From: Spartobacteria bacterium
GTDB taxonomy: Bacteria > Verrucomicrobiota > Verrucomicrobiia > Chthoniobacterales > UBA6821
NCBI GenBank assembly: GCA_947471565.1
Contig: CANIVT010000002.1
Coordinates: forward strand, 1-64,000
Length of the DNA: 64,000 bases
Reading direction: 5' to 3'
Position numbers and translations under genes: made by a program. Position 1 is the first letter of the stretch. Each line of letters begins with the position of its first letter. The notes under the pieces were generated by a model, which was not told where the DNA came from, made no database searches, and worked only from the letters and a program-made list of their open reading frames with translations. Positions 8,841 to 18,262 of the stretch are shown one piece after another.

Positions 8841-10243
8841 ATCCAAGTTTCCTCCCAATACGCCGCAGGTCCTTTCTGAAGGGGGCCCTTTGCACCGGTG
8901 CGTCCGCATTTTTCTTGCCCCGCTTTTTGGCTGCTGATCCCTCGGGAGGAAAAATCAACCTCGCCTGTTGCGGGATAGGGAACCGCGGGGCCGAGGATGT
9001 GATGTCTTTCGCCAAAACCGGCCTGGTGAATTTTGTCGCCTTCTGTGACACGGACATGGGGGCTCCGCATACCGAAAAAGTGCTGAAAATGTTCCCGGAC
9101 GTCCCCCGTTTTCAGGACTTCCGGCAGATGTTCGACAAGATGGGCAAACAGATCGAAGCGGTATGCATAGGGACTCCGGACTTTTCGCACTTTCCCATCG
9201 CGATGCTGTCGATGTCCTTGGGAAAACATGTGTATTGTGAGAAGCCGATGGGACAGAGTTTTCGTCAGATCGCGCTCATGATGGAGGCCGAGCGGAAGTA
9301 CAAAGTGGCCGCTCAAATGGGCAATCAGGGCCATTCCGAGGCAAACTATTTCCAGTTCAAGGCTTGGACCGAGGCAGGCTTGATCAAAAACGTCACCAGG
9401 ATCGATGCCTTCATGAACAAGCACCGTCGCTGGCATGGGATGCATGTTGACGGCTATCTCCCCGCCGAATCCATACCCCCGTCGTTGGATTGGCCCGACT
9501 GGTTATCAACAGCGCAGGAGCACGCCTACAACAAGGGCTACATGAACGGGGAATGGCGCTCTTGGTATGACTTCGGCAACGGCGCGCTCGGTGACTGGGG
9601 AGCCCACATCTTCGACACCTCGCATGAGTTCCTTTACCTGGGGCTGCCCTCCGATGTGGAGGCCGTGAAACTCGATGGCTGGAGCCCCTACATCTTCCCG
9701 CAGGCCTCCACGCTGGCTTTCCGTTTCCCGGAACGCGGCATGATGCCTCCTCTGACGCTCACTTGGTACGATGGCCTCAAAAACCTCCCGCCGCTTCCAA
9801 ACGATTTTGGCGAGGAGGTGGTCGATCCCAACATTCCGCCTCCAACTGCCGGTGGTAAAGATGCCCTCAAAAGCCCTACCGGCAAGGTCATCTACGGCGA
9901 AGGTCTCACCTTCAAGGGCGGTAGCCACGGGAGTACCCTGAAAATCATTCCTGATTCCAAGGCCAATGAGTTGGCATCCAGTCTACCTCCTGTGCCGAAA
10001 AGCCCTTCAAACCATTATGTGAATTTCGTCCGTGCAACCCGCGGCGAGGAGAAGTGCCGTTCCTCGTTTGCGGTTGCCGGACCCCTTTGCCAGACGATGA
10101 GCCTCGGGGTGATCGCGCAACGTTTGAACACCAAGTTCCGTTTCGATGCCGCCACCGGTCGCATCACTGACAATGACAAGGCCGATGCGTTGCTGGCTGG
10201 AGTTCCTCCGCGAAAGGACTGGGAACAGTTTTACAAACTTTGA
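8837..10243 (+). CDS. Tat-exported Gfo/Idh/MocA oxidoreductase 2
   Basis: A 468-residue protein with a GTG start overlapping the upstream stop. Its Tat signal is RRRSFLKGALCTGASAFF (9-26), followed by an AAD cleavage-like site. The Rossmann loop CCGIGNRGAEDV begins near 44, GTPDFSHF lies at 112-119 and EKP at 135-137. A GDWGAHIFDTSHEF block resembles the His-containing catalytic region. It is clearly more distant from the other three exported members and carries a long insert of about 290-390, which belongs to the planctomycete/verrucomicrobial type. Translational overlap with the ThuA-DUF1080 gene suggests the two act on the same sugar. Confidence 0.9.
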   Translation: MNPSFLPIRRRSFLKGALCTGASAFFLPRFLAADPSGGKINLACCGIGNRGAEDVMSFAKTGLVNFVAFCDTDMGAPHTEKVLKMFPDVPRFQDFRQMFDKMGKQIEAVCIGTPDFSHFPIAMLSMSLGKHVYCEKPMGQSFRQIALMMEAERKYKVAAQMGNQGHSEANYFQFKAWTEAGLIKNVTRIDAFMNKHRRWHGMHVDGYLPAESIPPSLDWPDWLSTAQEHAYNKGYMNGEWRSWYDFGNGALGDWGAHIFDTSHEFLYLGLPSDVEAVKLDGWSPYIFPQASTLAFRFPERGMMPPLTLTWYDGLKNLPPLPNDFGEEVVDPNIPPPTAGGKDALKSPTGKVIYGEGLTFKGGSHGSTLKIIPDSKANELASSLPPVPKSPSNHYVNFVRATRGEEKCRSSFAVAGPLCQTMSLGVIAQRLNTKFRFDAATGRITDNDKADALLAGVPPRKDWEQFYKL

Positions 10244-10301
10244 TGGTCATGCCCGATTCGGTTGCCCGAAAGTCGTACTTTGATTTTACTTCATAAGCTC
10301 C

Positions 10302-11192
10302 ATGAGAAGAGATGATTCAATATCCAACCGGTGCAGCGCTCCTTGGCCGGTGATTTTCCCATCAACTTTTCTTGTTTTGCTGATGATTGTCGGCGGACAA
10401 GCGGACGAAGGCGTCAATAGCGGCTCAGTCGGTCCATCCCCCAAGCCTTCGCCTGCTATGGAGCCTGCGGGCACGTGGTATGTCCATGACGAAAAGCGCC
10501 CCCAACCAAAGGTCGTCACGCCTGGGGCCGCATTCAGTCAGGGCGCTCCGGCCCCTTCCGATGCCGAGGTGCTATTCGACGGACACGGACTTGCCAAGTG
10601 GGAGGGAGTCAAGACTCCCGAGCCCAGTTGGCCGACTCAGGACGACTACGTCTCTTCAACCCGAGCGGGCGGCATCCGGACCAAAGGCAAGTGGGAGGAT
10701 TTCCAACTTCATGTCGAATGGGCTGCTCCCAATCCACCTTCCGGCACGTCTCAGAGCAGAGGTAACAGCGGGATTCTGATCAATAACATGTACGAGATTC
10801 AGGTTCTTGACTCCTACCAATCGGAAACATATCCCGACGGTCAGGCAAGTGCTGTCTATGGGCAGTCGCCCCCGCTTGTGAATGCCTGCAAGCCACCCGG
10901 TGAGTGGCAGAGCTATGACATCCTTTTTGAGTCTCCTCGCTGGAACAACAAAGGGGAGTTGGTCAAGAAGGCTATCGTGACCGTCCTTCACAACGGCTTG
11001 GTGACGCAGAACCACTATGAACTGGTTGGATGCACCGACGGGATCAATCCCTCTGTCGTTCCCTATCGCTCGGCTTCCAAATACTCTGCACCCCACGATT
11101 CCAAGATGTTCATCCAGTTACAGGATCACAACAACCCCGTCCGTTTCCGCAATATCTGGATCCGCCCCATGCACTTGGGTGAGAATCTGTAA
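10302..11192 (+). CDS. Exported DUF1080 (3-keto-disaccharide hydrolase-like) protein
   Basis: A 296-residue protein with a hydrophobic leader (about 17-32) and then a low-complexity Pro/Ser region. A single DUF1080 domain covers about 85-293: LFDGHGLAKWEG, GIRTKGKWEDFQLHVEW, RGNSGILI, MYEIQVLDSY, and a C-terminal FRNIWIRPM strand. The NSGI..YEIQVLD pattern is the signature of this lectin-fold hydrolase family, which cleaves 3-keto-glycosides in characterised members. It lies between two Tat oxidoreductases, consistent with oxidation followed by cleavage. It differs enough from the DUF1080 part of the fusion protein that a second substrate class is plausible. Confidence 0.88.
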   Translation: MRRDDSISNRCSAPWPVIFPSTFLVLLMIVGGQADEGVNSGSVGPSPKPSPAMEPAGTWYVHDEKRPQPKVVTPGAAFSQGAPAPSDAEVLFDGHGLAKWEGVKTPEPSWPTQDDYVSSTRAGGIRTKGKWEDFQLHVEWAAPNPPSGTSQSRGNSGILINNMYEIQVLDSYQSETYPDGQASAVYGQSPPLVNACKPPGEWQSYDILFESPRWNNKGELVKKAIVTVLHNGLVTQNHYELVGCTDGINPSVVPYRSASKYSAPHDSKMFIQLQDHNNPVRFRNIWIRPMHLGENL

Positions 11193-11234
11193 TTCTACCC
11201 GGACCTTTCCACCACAACCATACGCACCGCTCCC

Positions 11235-12554
11235 ATGGACAGACGTTCCTTCCTACGATTGATGGCCCTTACCTCGGGTTCGACCATGTTTCCCACCATG
11301 CTGCGCGCAGCTGGAACTCCCGTTATGAGGCGATCCCCTAACGATAGGATCAACGTCGGCCTCATCGGTTGCGGTGGCCAGGGGCGTGCAGACATGAGTC
11401 AGGCGCTGGCCTCCTCCAATGCGCAGGCAATCGGTGTCTGCGACGTGAATGATTCGCATGCCGCTGCTGCCAAGCAGGATGTAGAGCATCGTTACGCTTC
11501 AGAGAAGGCCTCGGGAGCCTTCAAGGGGTGCGACACTTACCGGGATTTCCGAGAGTTGCTTTCCCGAACCGATCTGGATGCGGTCATCATCGGCACCCCG
11601 GATCATTGGCATCCGATCATTCTGATCGCTGCTGTGAATGCCGGGAAACATGTCTATGTCGAGAAGCCCTTGGCTCCAAGCATCGCTGAGTCGCGCGCGA
11701 TGGTGGACGCGGTCCGAAGAACGGGTGCGGTCGTGCAGGTGGGGGGGCAGCAACGTTCCTCCGCCTATTTTCAGAGAGGTGTGGAATTGGTACGGAATGG
11801 TTTTCTCGGGAAGATTACCAAAGTGACAGTCGGTCTGCCTCAGGGGAGGAGCGAAAAGGGAGGTCCCTTCATCACGCCTCTTGCACCGCAGACACCGCCT
11901 CCCTATTTCGACTATGACTTCTGGCTGGGGCCCGCCCCTTTTGTTCCCTATTACAAGGAGCGCTGCGATTGGAACTGGCGCTGGTCCTACGACTATGGCG
12001 GCGGTCAAGTGACCGATTGGGTAAGCCATCACTACGACATAGCCATCTGGGCCATGGGTCTCAATGGAGAGGCTCCGGTCGAGATTCTCAATGCCACGGC
12101 CGAGTTCGGTCCGCCGAGCCCGCTTTTCAACACAGCCACCAAATACCAATTCCAAGCCCGTTACTCCGGTGGCCAAATCATTGATGTGCTGCCTGGCGGT
12201 TCGGTCCGTTTTGATGGTGAAAACGGATGGGTGGATTGTTCTCGCAGCGGCGTTTTATACAGCGGCTCGAATATCAGGAATGCCATCATCCCCTCGGATG
12301 GATTCCATTGCGGGATCACGGGACAATCCCACATGGAAAATTTCCTATCCTGTATTCGGACGCGCGAAACCCCGATCCATCCTGTTTGGGACGCGCATTA
12401 CGCCGCCTCCATGGCTCATCTTGCCAACGCAGCGTTTCGGTCTGGTCTCGCTCGGGTCAAGTACGATCGCGGTGCTGAGCAGATCGTCGGGGAACCTTCC
12501 GCCAACGCCCTGCTGCACCGAGCCTACCGGGCCCCCTGGGTGTTGCCGGCATGA
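11235..12554 (+). CDS. Tat-exported Gfo/Idh/MocA oxidoreductase 3
   Basis: A 439-residue paralogue of the 5755-7110 product. The Tat signal begins at once (DRRSFLRLMALTSG). The Rossmann loop GLIGCGGQGRAD starts at 42, GTPDHWHP is at 120-127, EKP at 143-145 and SHHYDIA at 264-270. Both paralogues share WNWRWSYDY or YNWRWSYDY followed by GGQV. The last four bases overlap the start of the ThuA-HEAT gene (ATGA). Two near-identical architectures in one island suggest division of labour, for example oxidation versus reduction or different linkages, but this is inference. Confidence 0.9.
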   Translation: MDRRSFLRLMALTSGSTMFPTMLRAAGTPVMRRSPNDRINVGLIGCGGQGRADMSQALASSNAQAIGVCDVNDSHAAAAKQDVEHRYASEKASGAFKGCDTYRDFRELLSRTDLDAVIIGTPDHWHPIILIAAVNAGKHVYVEKPLAPSIAESRAMVDAVRRTGAVVQVGGQQRSSAYFQRGVELVRNGFLGKITKVTVGLPQGRSEKGGPFITPLAPQTPPPYFDYDFWLGPAPFVPYYKERCDWNWRWSYDYGGGQVTDWVSHHYDIAIWAMGLNGEAPVEILNATAEFGPPSPLFNTATKYQFQARYSGGQIIDVLPGGSVRFDGENGWVDCSRSGVLYSGSNIRNAIIPSDGFHCGITGQSHMENFLSCIRTRETPIHPVWDAHYAASMAHLANAAFRSGLARVKYDRGAEQIVGEPSANALLHRAYRAPWVLPA

Positions 12555-15500
12555 TGCACCTTTCCTCTTATCCCACCCGTTTTTTTGATCTCATGAAACT
12601 TCACTGCCTGTTTCCCTTTTACGCTTTCCTGACAGTAGCGGTTTTCGCCGAACCGATCGCGACTCCTTCCCCCTCTCCGAAAGTCTACACCACGCCCGCA
12701 CTGGCCGTGGCGCCGATTCCGGCTGCTGATCTGGACTCGATCAAGGCAGCCCTCCCTGCACGCGCCGCCACGACCCCAAAACAGCCCCGCAAGCTGCTGC
12801 TCTTCTACAGGGCGGAGGGGTTCGTTCATCCCTCCATCCCGTACGGTGTAGAAGCGATCAGTGAACTTGGCCAGAAGACCGGCGCATTCACCACGGTTTC
12901 CAGTGATGACATGGCGATGTTCGATCCCGCGACGATTAAGCAGTTCGACGCGATTGTCTTCGTCAGCACGACGCAGTTGAAATTTGAGAATCCGAATTAC
13001 AGGAAGGCCCTGCTGGATTTCGTTGCTTCAGGCAAGGGGGTGGTCGGCCTCCATGCGGCCTCCGATAATTTCCCGACTTGGCCAGAGGGACAGGAGTTGA
13101 TGGGGGGCGTCTTCCATGGTCACCCATGGCATGCGGGTGATCTCGTCGCCATCAAACTGGACGATCCGTCGCATCCCATCAACGGCGGTTTCAATAATCA
13201 GGGTTTCCGTCTCAAGGAGGAGATCTACCAGATCACCGGACCTTACGGCCGGGACAAGCAGCGGGAACTCGTGAGTCTCGACATGAGTAAGCCCGAGAAC
13301 CTGCAGAAGATGGTCGACAAGGATGGGAAACCACTGCTCGACAAGGGTGGCAAGCCCCTGATCGTGTGCACGGATAATGATTTCCCCATTTCATGGATCA
13401 AGAAAGAGGGTAATGGGCGCGTCTTCTACACCTCGCTCGGTCACAATAAGGACATCTATTTCGTTCCCCAGATCCTGCAGCACTACCTCGACGGGATTCA
13501 GTACGCCCTTGGGGATCTCGCCGCGGACGACATGCCGACATCATCACTCGGCACTCTCCCTAAGCCGGCCTTGGCACCGGAGGGATCCACGGAAACGCTC
13601 CAGAAAGTGAGCGCCGTCCCCGAACCGCCCAAGAAACAGGCCGCTCCCCAGTCACCATCTCCAGCACCGTCACCAACATCGGCCGTGACTCAGACTCCAG
13701 AGCAGATCAAGGAATCGGGTGAGGCCTCCATCAAGGATCTCCCCAAATACGCTTATGGTGATTCCACGGAGGCCCTGTTCAACGTTCTCGAGGCGATCCG
13801 ATTAGGAAATGACGAAAACCGGAAACGCTTCGAACCCGCACTCGTTGCCTTGCTCCAGGATGCCTCCGCGACGCCTGCTTCCAAGGAGACGGTTTGCCGT
13901 TGGTTGGGATGGATGGGAGGGGAGGACGCTGTTCCCGTCCTATCCAAGATCGCGACCTCGGCCTCCGGATCATTGGGTGGGTATGCCATCCGGGCTTTGG
14001 CCACCATTCCTGCAAAGTCGGCCGACATGGCCCTTGTGGATCTGCTGGCCTCAGGAGACGAAGCGCGTCAGTTGGCAGTCATGAGCTCCGTGGGGGTCCG
14101 CGGCACCACCACCGCGATTCCCAAGCTCTCGAAAATCGCGACTGCGAAATCCCCTCTTGTTTCCGAAGCGGCATTCCAGGCGCTTGCCGCATTGCGTTGC
14201 GTTGAATCCCTGAATGCGATCCTCAAGGTCAAGGCCACGGCGGGTAACGGGACGTTCCAGAATGAGGCCGTGATCAGTGCCTCCTCTTCACTGGTCGCAA
14301 AAGGAAAAGCCTTGCCCGTCGCTGCCTCCGAAAAACTCAGTTCAATAGCGGGATCCAAAGCCTCCTATGCCCAGCGCCTCTCTGCCCTGCGCGTTCTTCT
14401 TTCCGCAAAATTCCCAGCAGGGGTGCCGCAAGCAATTTCGTTCCTCAAGAGTGAGGACTACCACCTCCGAGAGGGTGCCGCCGAGTCGTTGGCTGAGTTG
14501 GGAACACCCGATCAATTGTCTGCAATTTCCTGGGATGAAGCCGCCGATGCCAGGGTTGTGCTTTTGAAGGGGCTTGCGCAGAAAGCCAATCCTGCATCCC
14601 TTCCTCTGTTTCTTGAGGCGCTTGCCAGCTCTGACGATAATGTTCGTTTGGCTGCGATCGACGGCATCTCTCGTAGCGGAGATGGGAAGAATCTCGAGAT
14701 GCTGACCCCGCTGCTTTCGGACACCAATGCTATCCTGGCACGGGCCGCCAAGAGTGCCGTTGCGGGTCTGAAGGGGGGCGATGTGGGTGACCGACTGATC
14801 TCGTTGGAGGGCTCCACCAACCCCGCTGTTTCCGGCATTCTGCTCTCCGTGCTTGCCGATCGCCAGGATCACAAGGCTTTCGATGCAGCGATCGCTGCCA
14901 TGAGTTCCCAGGACCCAGCTCTTCGTGCCGCAGGTTACGGGTCCTTTTCACGTCTTGCGGCTTCCGGTGATCTTGCCAAGTGCCTCGCCTTGGTGCCGAC
15001 GGTGAAGGAAGCTTATGCCGAGAACTTCCAGAAGGGTTTGGTCCGTGCCGTCCTTCTGGATCCCTCGCCTTCCTCGTCCGCCGCCCAGATCAGCGCTGCA
15101 TTCGATCAAGGAAATGCCGCCCAGAAAGAAATCATGATCAATGTGCTTGCTCGTCTCGAGGTCAAGGAGGCCAATGACAAGCTGCAATCCATCCTCTCCT
15201 CGACGGATGCCGACCAGCGGAAGCAGGCTGTCAGGGCCCTTGCCTCGGCGCGAAGCAGCGCTTCACTTGAATTGCTCCCAGCGGTCGCGGAAAATGGTCA
15301 GACGAATTCGGAAAAAATCCTCGCCCTGAAGGGGTACATCGACACGATCGGGGCAATCTCGGACTTGAAGGACAACAAGCGGTTCGAGGCTTACCAAAAG
15401 GCATGGAAACTCGCTGTCCGTGACGAGGAAAAGGCTGCCGTCCGGTCCGCGGTGAATAAAATCCCGCAGAAAAAAATTCCCAAGGGCAAGGAAGCCGTGG

Positions 15501-15571
15501 ACTTCCTTAAGGAAATCAACACACCTTCACCGACACCCGCCGGAGCGCAATCCACGCCGGCAAAAATCTAA
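12551..15571 (+). CDS. Exported ThuA-like domain fused to HEAT-repeat solenoid
   Basis: A 1006-residue protein; the likely functional start is Met15 (base 12593), which begins a signal peptide. A ThuA-like domain spans about 80-325 (KLLLFYRAEGFVHPS, VGLHAASDNF at 165-174, HGHPWHAGD, VFYTSLGHNKD). A Pro-rich linker covers 355-382, and the rest (about 400-985) is an alanine/leucine-rich alpha solenoid of HEAT-like repeats. HEAT solenoids bind proteins or glycans, so a scaffold role for the exported sugar enzymes is conceivable but unproven. It overlaps the upstream oxidoreductase by ATGA. Hidden secondary starts and exact repeat limits were not resolved. Confidence 0.85.
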   Translation: MMHLSSYPTRFFDLMKLHCLFPFYAFLTVAVFAEPIATPSPSPKVYTTPALAVAPIPAADLDSIKAALPARAATTPKQPRKLLLFYRAEGFVHPSIPYGVEAISELGQKTGAFTTVSSDDMAMFDPATIKQFDAIVFVSTTQLKFENPNYRKALLDFVASGKGVVGLHAASDNFPTWPEGQELMGGVFHGHPWHAGDLVAIKLDDPSHPINGGFNNQGFRLKEEIYQITGPYGRDKQRELVSLDMSKPENLQKMVDKDGKPLLDKGGKPLIVCTDNDFPISWIKKEGNGRVFYTSLGHNKDIYFVPQILQHYLDGIQYALGDLAADDMPTSSLGTLPKPALAPEGSTETLQKVSAVPEPPKKQAAPQSPSPAPSPTSAVTQTPEQIKESGEASIKDLPKYAYGDSTEALFNVLEAIRLGNDENRKRFEPALVALLQDASATPASKETVCRWLGWMGGEDAVPVLSKIATSASGSLGGYAIRALATIPAKSADMALVDLLASGDEARQLAVMSSVGVRGTTTAIPKLSKIATAKSPLVSEAAFQALAALRCVESLNAILKVKATAGNGTFQNEAVISASSSLVAKGKALPVAASEKLSSIAGSKASYAQRLSALRVLLSAKFPAGVPQAISFLKSEDYHLREGAAESLAELGTPDQLSAISWDEAADARVVLLKGLAQKANPASLPLFLEALASSDDNVRLAAIDGISRSGDGKNLEMLTPLLSDTNAILARAAKSAVAGLKGGDVGDRLISLEGSTNPAVSGILLSVLADRQDHKAFDAAIAAMSSQDPALRAAGYGSFSRLAASGDLAKCLALVPTVKEAYAENFQKGLVRAVLLDPSPSSSAAQISAAFDQGNAAQKEIMINVLARLEVKEANDKLQSILSSTDADQRKQAVRALASARSSASLELLPAVAENGQTNSEKILALKGYIDTIGAISDLKDNKRFEAYQKAWKLAVRDEEKAAVRSAVNKIPQKKIPKGKEAVDFLKEINTPSPTPAGAQSTPAKI

Positions 15572-15599
15572 GAACCAAACATCCCGAAAACTTTCACCC

Positions 15600-16124
15600 A
15601 TGAGCACCACAAACTCCACCTCACTGCTGAACGGCCAGACACTGGCCTTTCTTATTCTTCGCGGCTGGCTTGGCATCCGAGCCCTGATCGCGGGAATCGA
15701 CAAATACTCCGAATCCGTGAAGGTGCAGAAACCGCTGATGGATCCGGTCACCGGCATGCAGGATCCAAGCGGCGCGATGGTCGACGTGATCCAGAAAGTC
15801 TACGGACTGCACAGGTATCATGCAGTTCCCCAGGTCCTTCAGGACAAGTTTGCCCTGGAACCTCTGCTTCCCTCTTTTCTCCTCAAACCGTTTTACGCGC
15901 TTCTCGGCCCCTCACTTATTATTTTGGGTATCACGCTGTTGCTCGGACTCTGCACCCGCATCTCCCTCGCTCTGCAGGGTGTCCTCTACATCGCCCTCAC
16001 GATCGGCCTCATGCTCATCAATCAGAATGACGGTGCCACCTTCCTTGGCATCCACATCGTGCTTGTGGCCATGGCCCTCGTGCTGGTCGACAACAACCGG
16101 CTCACCCTTCTCAAGAAATGGTAA
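15600..16124 (+). CDS. DoxX-like membrane protein
   Basis: A 174-residue membrane protein with four hydrophobic segments: about 17-33, 95-115, 118-138 and 143-162. The order and size match the DoxX/DoxD family, whose members are quinol-oxidase accessory subunits or thiol-linked membrane proteins. A periplasmic-type loop at about 35-90 separates the first two segments. It is sandwiched between ThuA-HEAT and the fourth oxidoreductase, whose start overlaps its stop by seven bases. A role in removing electrons from the exported dehydrogenases is an attractive inference. No heme or quinone ligand can be assigned by eye. Confidence 0.72.
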   Translation: MSTTNSTSLLNGQTLAFLILRGWLGIRALIAGIDKYSESVKVQKPLMDPVTGMQDPSGAMVDVIQKVYGLHRYHAVPQVLQDKFALEPLLPSFLLKPFYALLGPSLIILGITLLLGLCTRISLALQGVLYIALTIGLMLINQNDGATFLGIHIVLVAMALVLVDNNRLTLLKKW

Positions 16125-17479
16125 CGCTCAACGAGGCCGCTTCCGGCGGCGACATGACGCGTCGCCGTTTCATGCAACTTTCGACTGCGGCAGGTGCAGG
16201 TGCCCTGATTTCCTCCCTGCCATCACTCCGTGCCCAATCGGGCAAATCCCCGAACGACCGCCTTCAGGTGGCCCTTGTCGGACTTGGCATGGAGGGACGA
16301 GTCCTTCTTGAGTCGCTCCAGGTCATCCAGGGGATCCAACTCGTCGCCATCTGCGATATCTGGAATTACCCTCTCAAATACGTCCAGCGAAAGCTCAAAA
16401 ACGAAAGCAACCTGGACGTCAAGGCCTACGAGAATTACGAGGAATTGCTGGCAGCCGAAAAGAACCTCGACGCCGTCATCGTGGCGACTCCCGATTTCTG
16501 GCATGCCCCGATCACCAACGCCTGCCTCAAGGCCGGGATCAACGTCTATTGCGAAAAGATGATGAGCAACACCGTGGAGGGAGCGCGATCCATGGTTCGG
16601 ACGATGAAGGAGACCGGAAAACTCCTCCAGATCGGCCATCAGCGCCGCAGTAATCCCCGCTATCTCTTCGCGTTGAACCGCCTGATGAACGAGGCCAAGA
16701 TTTGCGGCCGTGTGACCGCTGCCCAGGCGCAGTGGAACCGAGCCGCCTCACCGGATCTCGGTTGGCCCAAAGGAAAGGAAATCCCGCCCGACGTCCTAAA
16801 GAAATACGGTTACTCCGACATGAACCAGTTCCGCAACTGGAGGTGGTTCAAGGCGCTGGGGGGTGGTCCCCTGAGCGATCTCGGCGCCCACCAGATCGAT
16901 ATCTTCAACTGGTGGTTCGGCGTCCATCCCCGGGCCGTGATGGCGGCCGGAGGCGTCGATTACTACCCGAACCACGAATGGTTCGACAACGCGATGGTGA
17001 TTTACGAGTACCCCCTTCCCACCGGGATTGTCCGTGCCTTCTACCAGGTGCAGACGACGACGAGTGCCGGCGGGGGCTACTGGGAGTATTTCATGGGTGA
17101 TCAGGGATCGCTCAAGATGTCCGAGGATCCGCGGTTGAGCGCGATCTGGCGCGAACCCAACGCACCCTCCTGGGATAATCTCATCTCCAAAAACTACATC
17201 CGGCCCCAGGAACCCACCTATGCGGCTCCGAAGGCGGACGATGCCAAGGTGGATGCCAGGGAAACCCCGGCGGCGGCGGTCTTTGACATGCCGATCAGCT
17301 TCAACAAAAAGATCCACCAACCTCACCTCGAAAACTTCTTTGACTCCATCCGAGGCAAGGCAAAACTCAATTGCCCGGCCGACGAGGCCTTCGCAAGCGA
17401 GTATGCGATCATGATGGCCAACGAGGCGGTGACCGCCCGTCGCATGCTTGACCTTGATCCAAAGGACTTTATTGCCTGA
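16118..17479 (+). CDS. Tat-exported Gfo/Idh/MocA oxidoreductase 4 (variant EKM motif)
   Basis: The open frame gives 453 residues; Met13 (base 16154) directly precedes the Tat motif TRRRFMQLSTAAGAGAL and is the likelier start. The Rossmann segment VALVGLGMEGR, ATPDFWH and HQRRSNPRYLFA are present. The normally invariant EKP is EKM here (VYCEKMMSN), so the proline next to the catalytic-region lysine is replaced while the lysine is kept. LSDLGAHQIDIFNWW provides the conserved histidine. It follows the DoxX gene with a seven-base overlap and precedes a discoidin-like gene. It forms a different branch from oxidoreductases 1 and 3. Confidence 0.88.
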   Translation: MVTLNEAASGGDMTRRRFMQLSTAAGAGALISSLPSLRAQSGKSPNDRLQVALVGLGMEGRVLLESLQVIQGIQLVAICDIWNYPLKYVQRKLKNESNLDVKAYENYEELLAAEKNLDAVIVATPDFWHAPITNACLKAGINVYCEKMMSNTVEGARSMVRTMKETGKLLQIGHQRRSNPRYLFALNRLMNEAKICGRVTAAQAQWNRAASPDLGWPKGKEIPPDVLKKYGYSDMNQFRNWRWFKALGGGPLSDLGAHQIDIFNWWFGVHPRAVMAAGGVDYYPNHEWFDNAMVIYEYPLPTGIVRAFYQVQTTTSAGGGYWEYFMGDQGSLKMSEDPRLSAIWREPNAPSWDNLISKNYIRPQEPTYAAPKADDAKVDARETPAAAVFDMPISFNKKIHQPHLENFFDSIRGKAKLNCPADEAFASEYAIMMANEAVTARRMLDLDPKDFIA

Positions 17480-17509
17480 TTCGCAGCAAACCAACACCAA
17501 CTCCATCCC

Positions 17510-18181
17510 ATGAAGACTCCGTCACTTGCCCTCCTCGCCCTCCTCCTGACAGCTGGTGTCTCGTCTCTCCGTGCCCAGGACGGCAAGGTGCCCCTGACCA
17601 CCGCTTTTCCTCCCCCGCTGACCATCGGCACCCCGGTTCCCATCAAGCTCCCCAACCTTGAGGCTCTTGATCCCAACAAGAAGCAGGAACTGATGGTGCC
17701 CGCCGACACGACCAATCTGGCGCTGAAAAAGCCTGTCAAATCCAGCGACTCGGACCCCCTTCTCGGGACCCTTGACCTGGTGACCGACGGCGTCAAGAGC
17801 GCCGACGAGGGTAATTATGTCGAGCTTGCCCCCGGCAAGCAGTGGATCCAGATCGACCTCGGTTCCAAAGCCGACATCTACGCCCTCTGGGTCTGGCATT
17901 ACCATTCCCAGAAACGTGCCTACAAGGGGGTCGTCGTGCAGGTGTCCGATGATCCCGATTTCATCGACGGGGTTAAGACCATCTTCAACAACGACGCCGA
18001 TAACAGCAACGGACTCGGCGCGGGGAAGGATCCCGCCTACATCGAAACCAATCAGGGACGCCTGATGCCCGTCAAGGAACCCGTTCAGGGACGCTACGTT
18101 CGCCTGTATTCCAACGGCAACTCCTCCAATCCGAGCAACCACTACATCGAGGTGGAGGTTTACGGAAAGCCGGCGAAATAG
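17510..18181 (+). CDS. Exported discoidin-like (F5/8 type C) carbohydrate-binding-type protein
   Basis: A 223-residue protein with a clear signal peptide (1-23, ending LRAQ). The region from about 68 to 220 has the jelly-roll pattern of F5/8 type C domains: NLALKKPVKSS at the entry, DGVKSADEGNYVEL, QWIQIDLGSKADIYALWVWH, VVVQVSDDPDF, and RYVRLYSNG near the end. These domains usually bind glycans or cell surfaces. No catalytic domain is attached. Its place at the end of the oxidoreductase series suggests it tethers or presents sugar substrates for the exported enzymes. Confidence 0.8.
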   Translation: MKTPSLALLALLLTAGVSSLRAQDGKVPLTTAFPPPLTIGTPVPIKLPNLEALDPNKKQELMVPADTTNLALKKPVKSSDSDPLLGTLDLVTDGVKSADEGNYVELAPGKQWIQIDLGSKADIYALWVWHYHSQKRAYKGVVVQVSDDPDFIDGVKTIFNNDADNSNGLGAGKDPAYIETNQGRLMPVKEPVQGRYVRLYSNGNSSNPSNHYIEVEVYGKPAK

Positions 18182-18262
18182 GTTCGGTCATTCCACTCGG
18201 GGTGATCGGGATCCCCACGCCCTCCTTCCTTCCTGAGAGGCGGGAATCGGAGACCTACCGTG

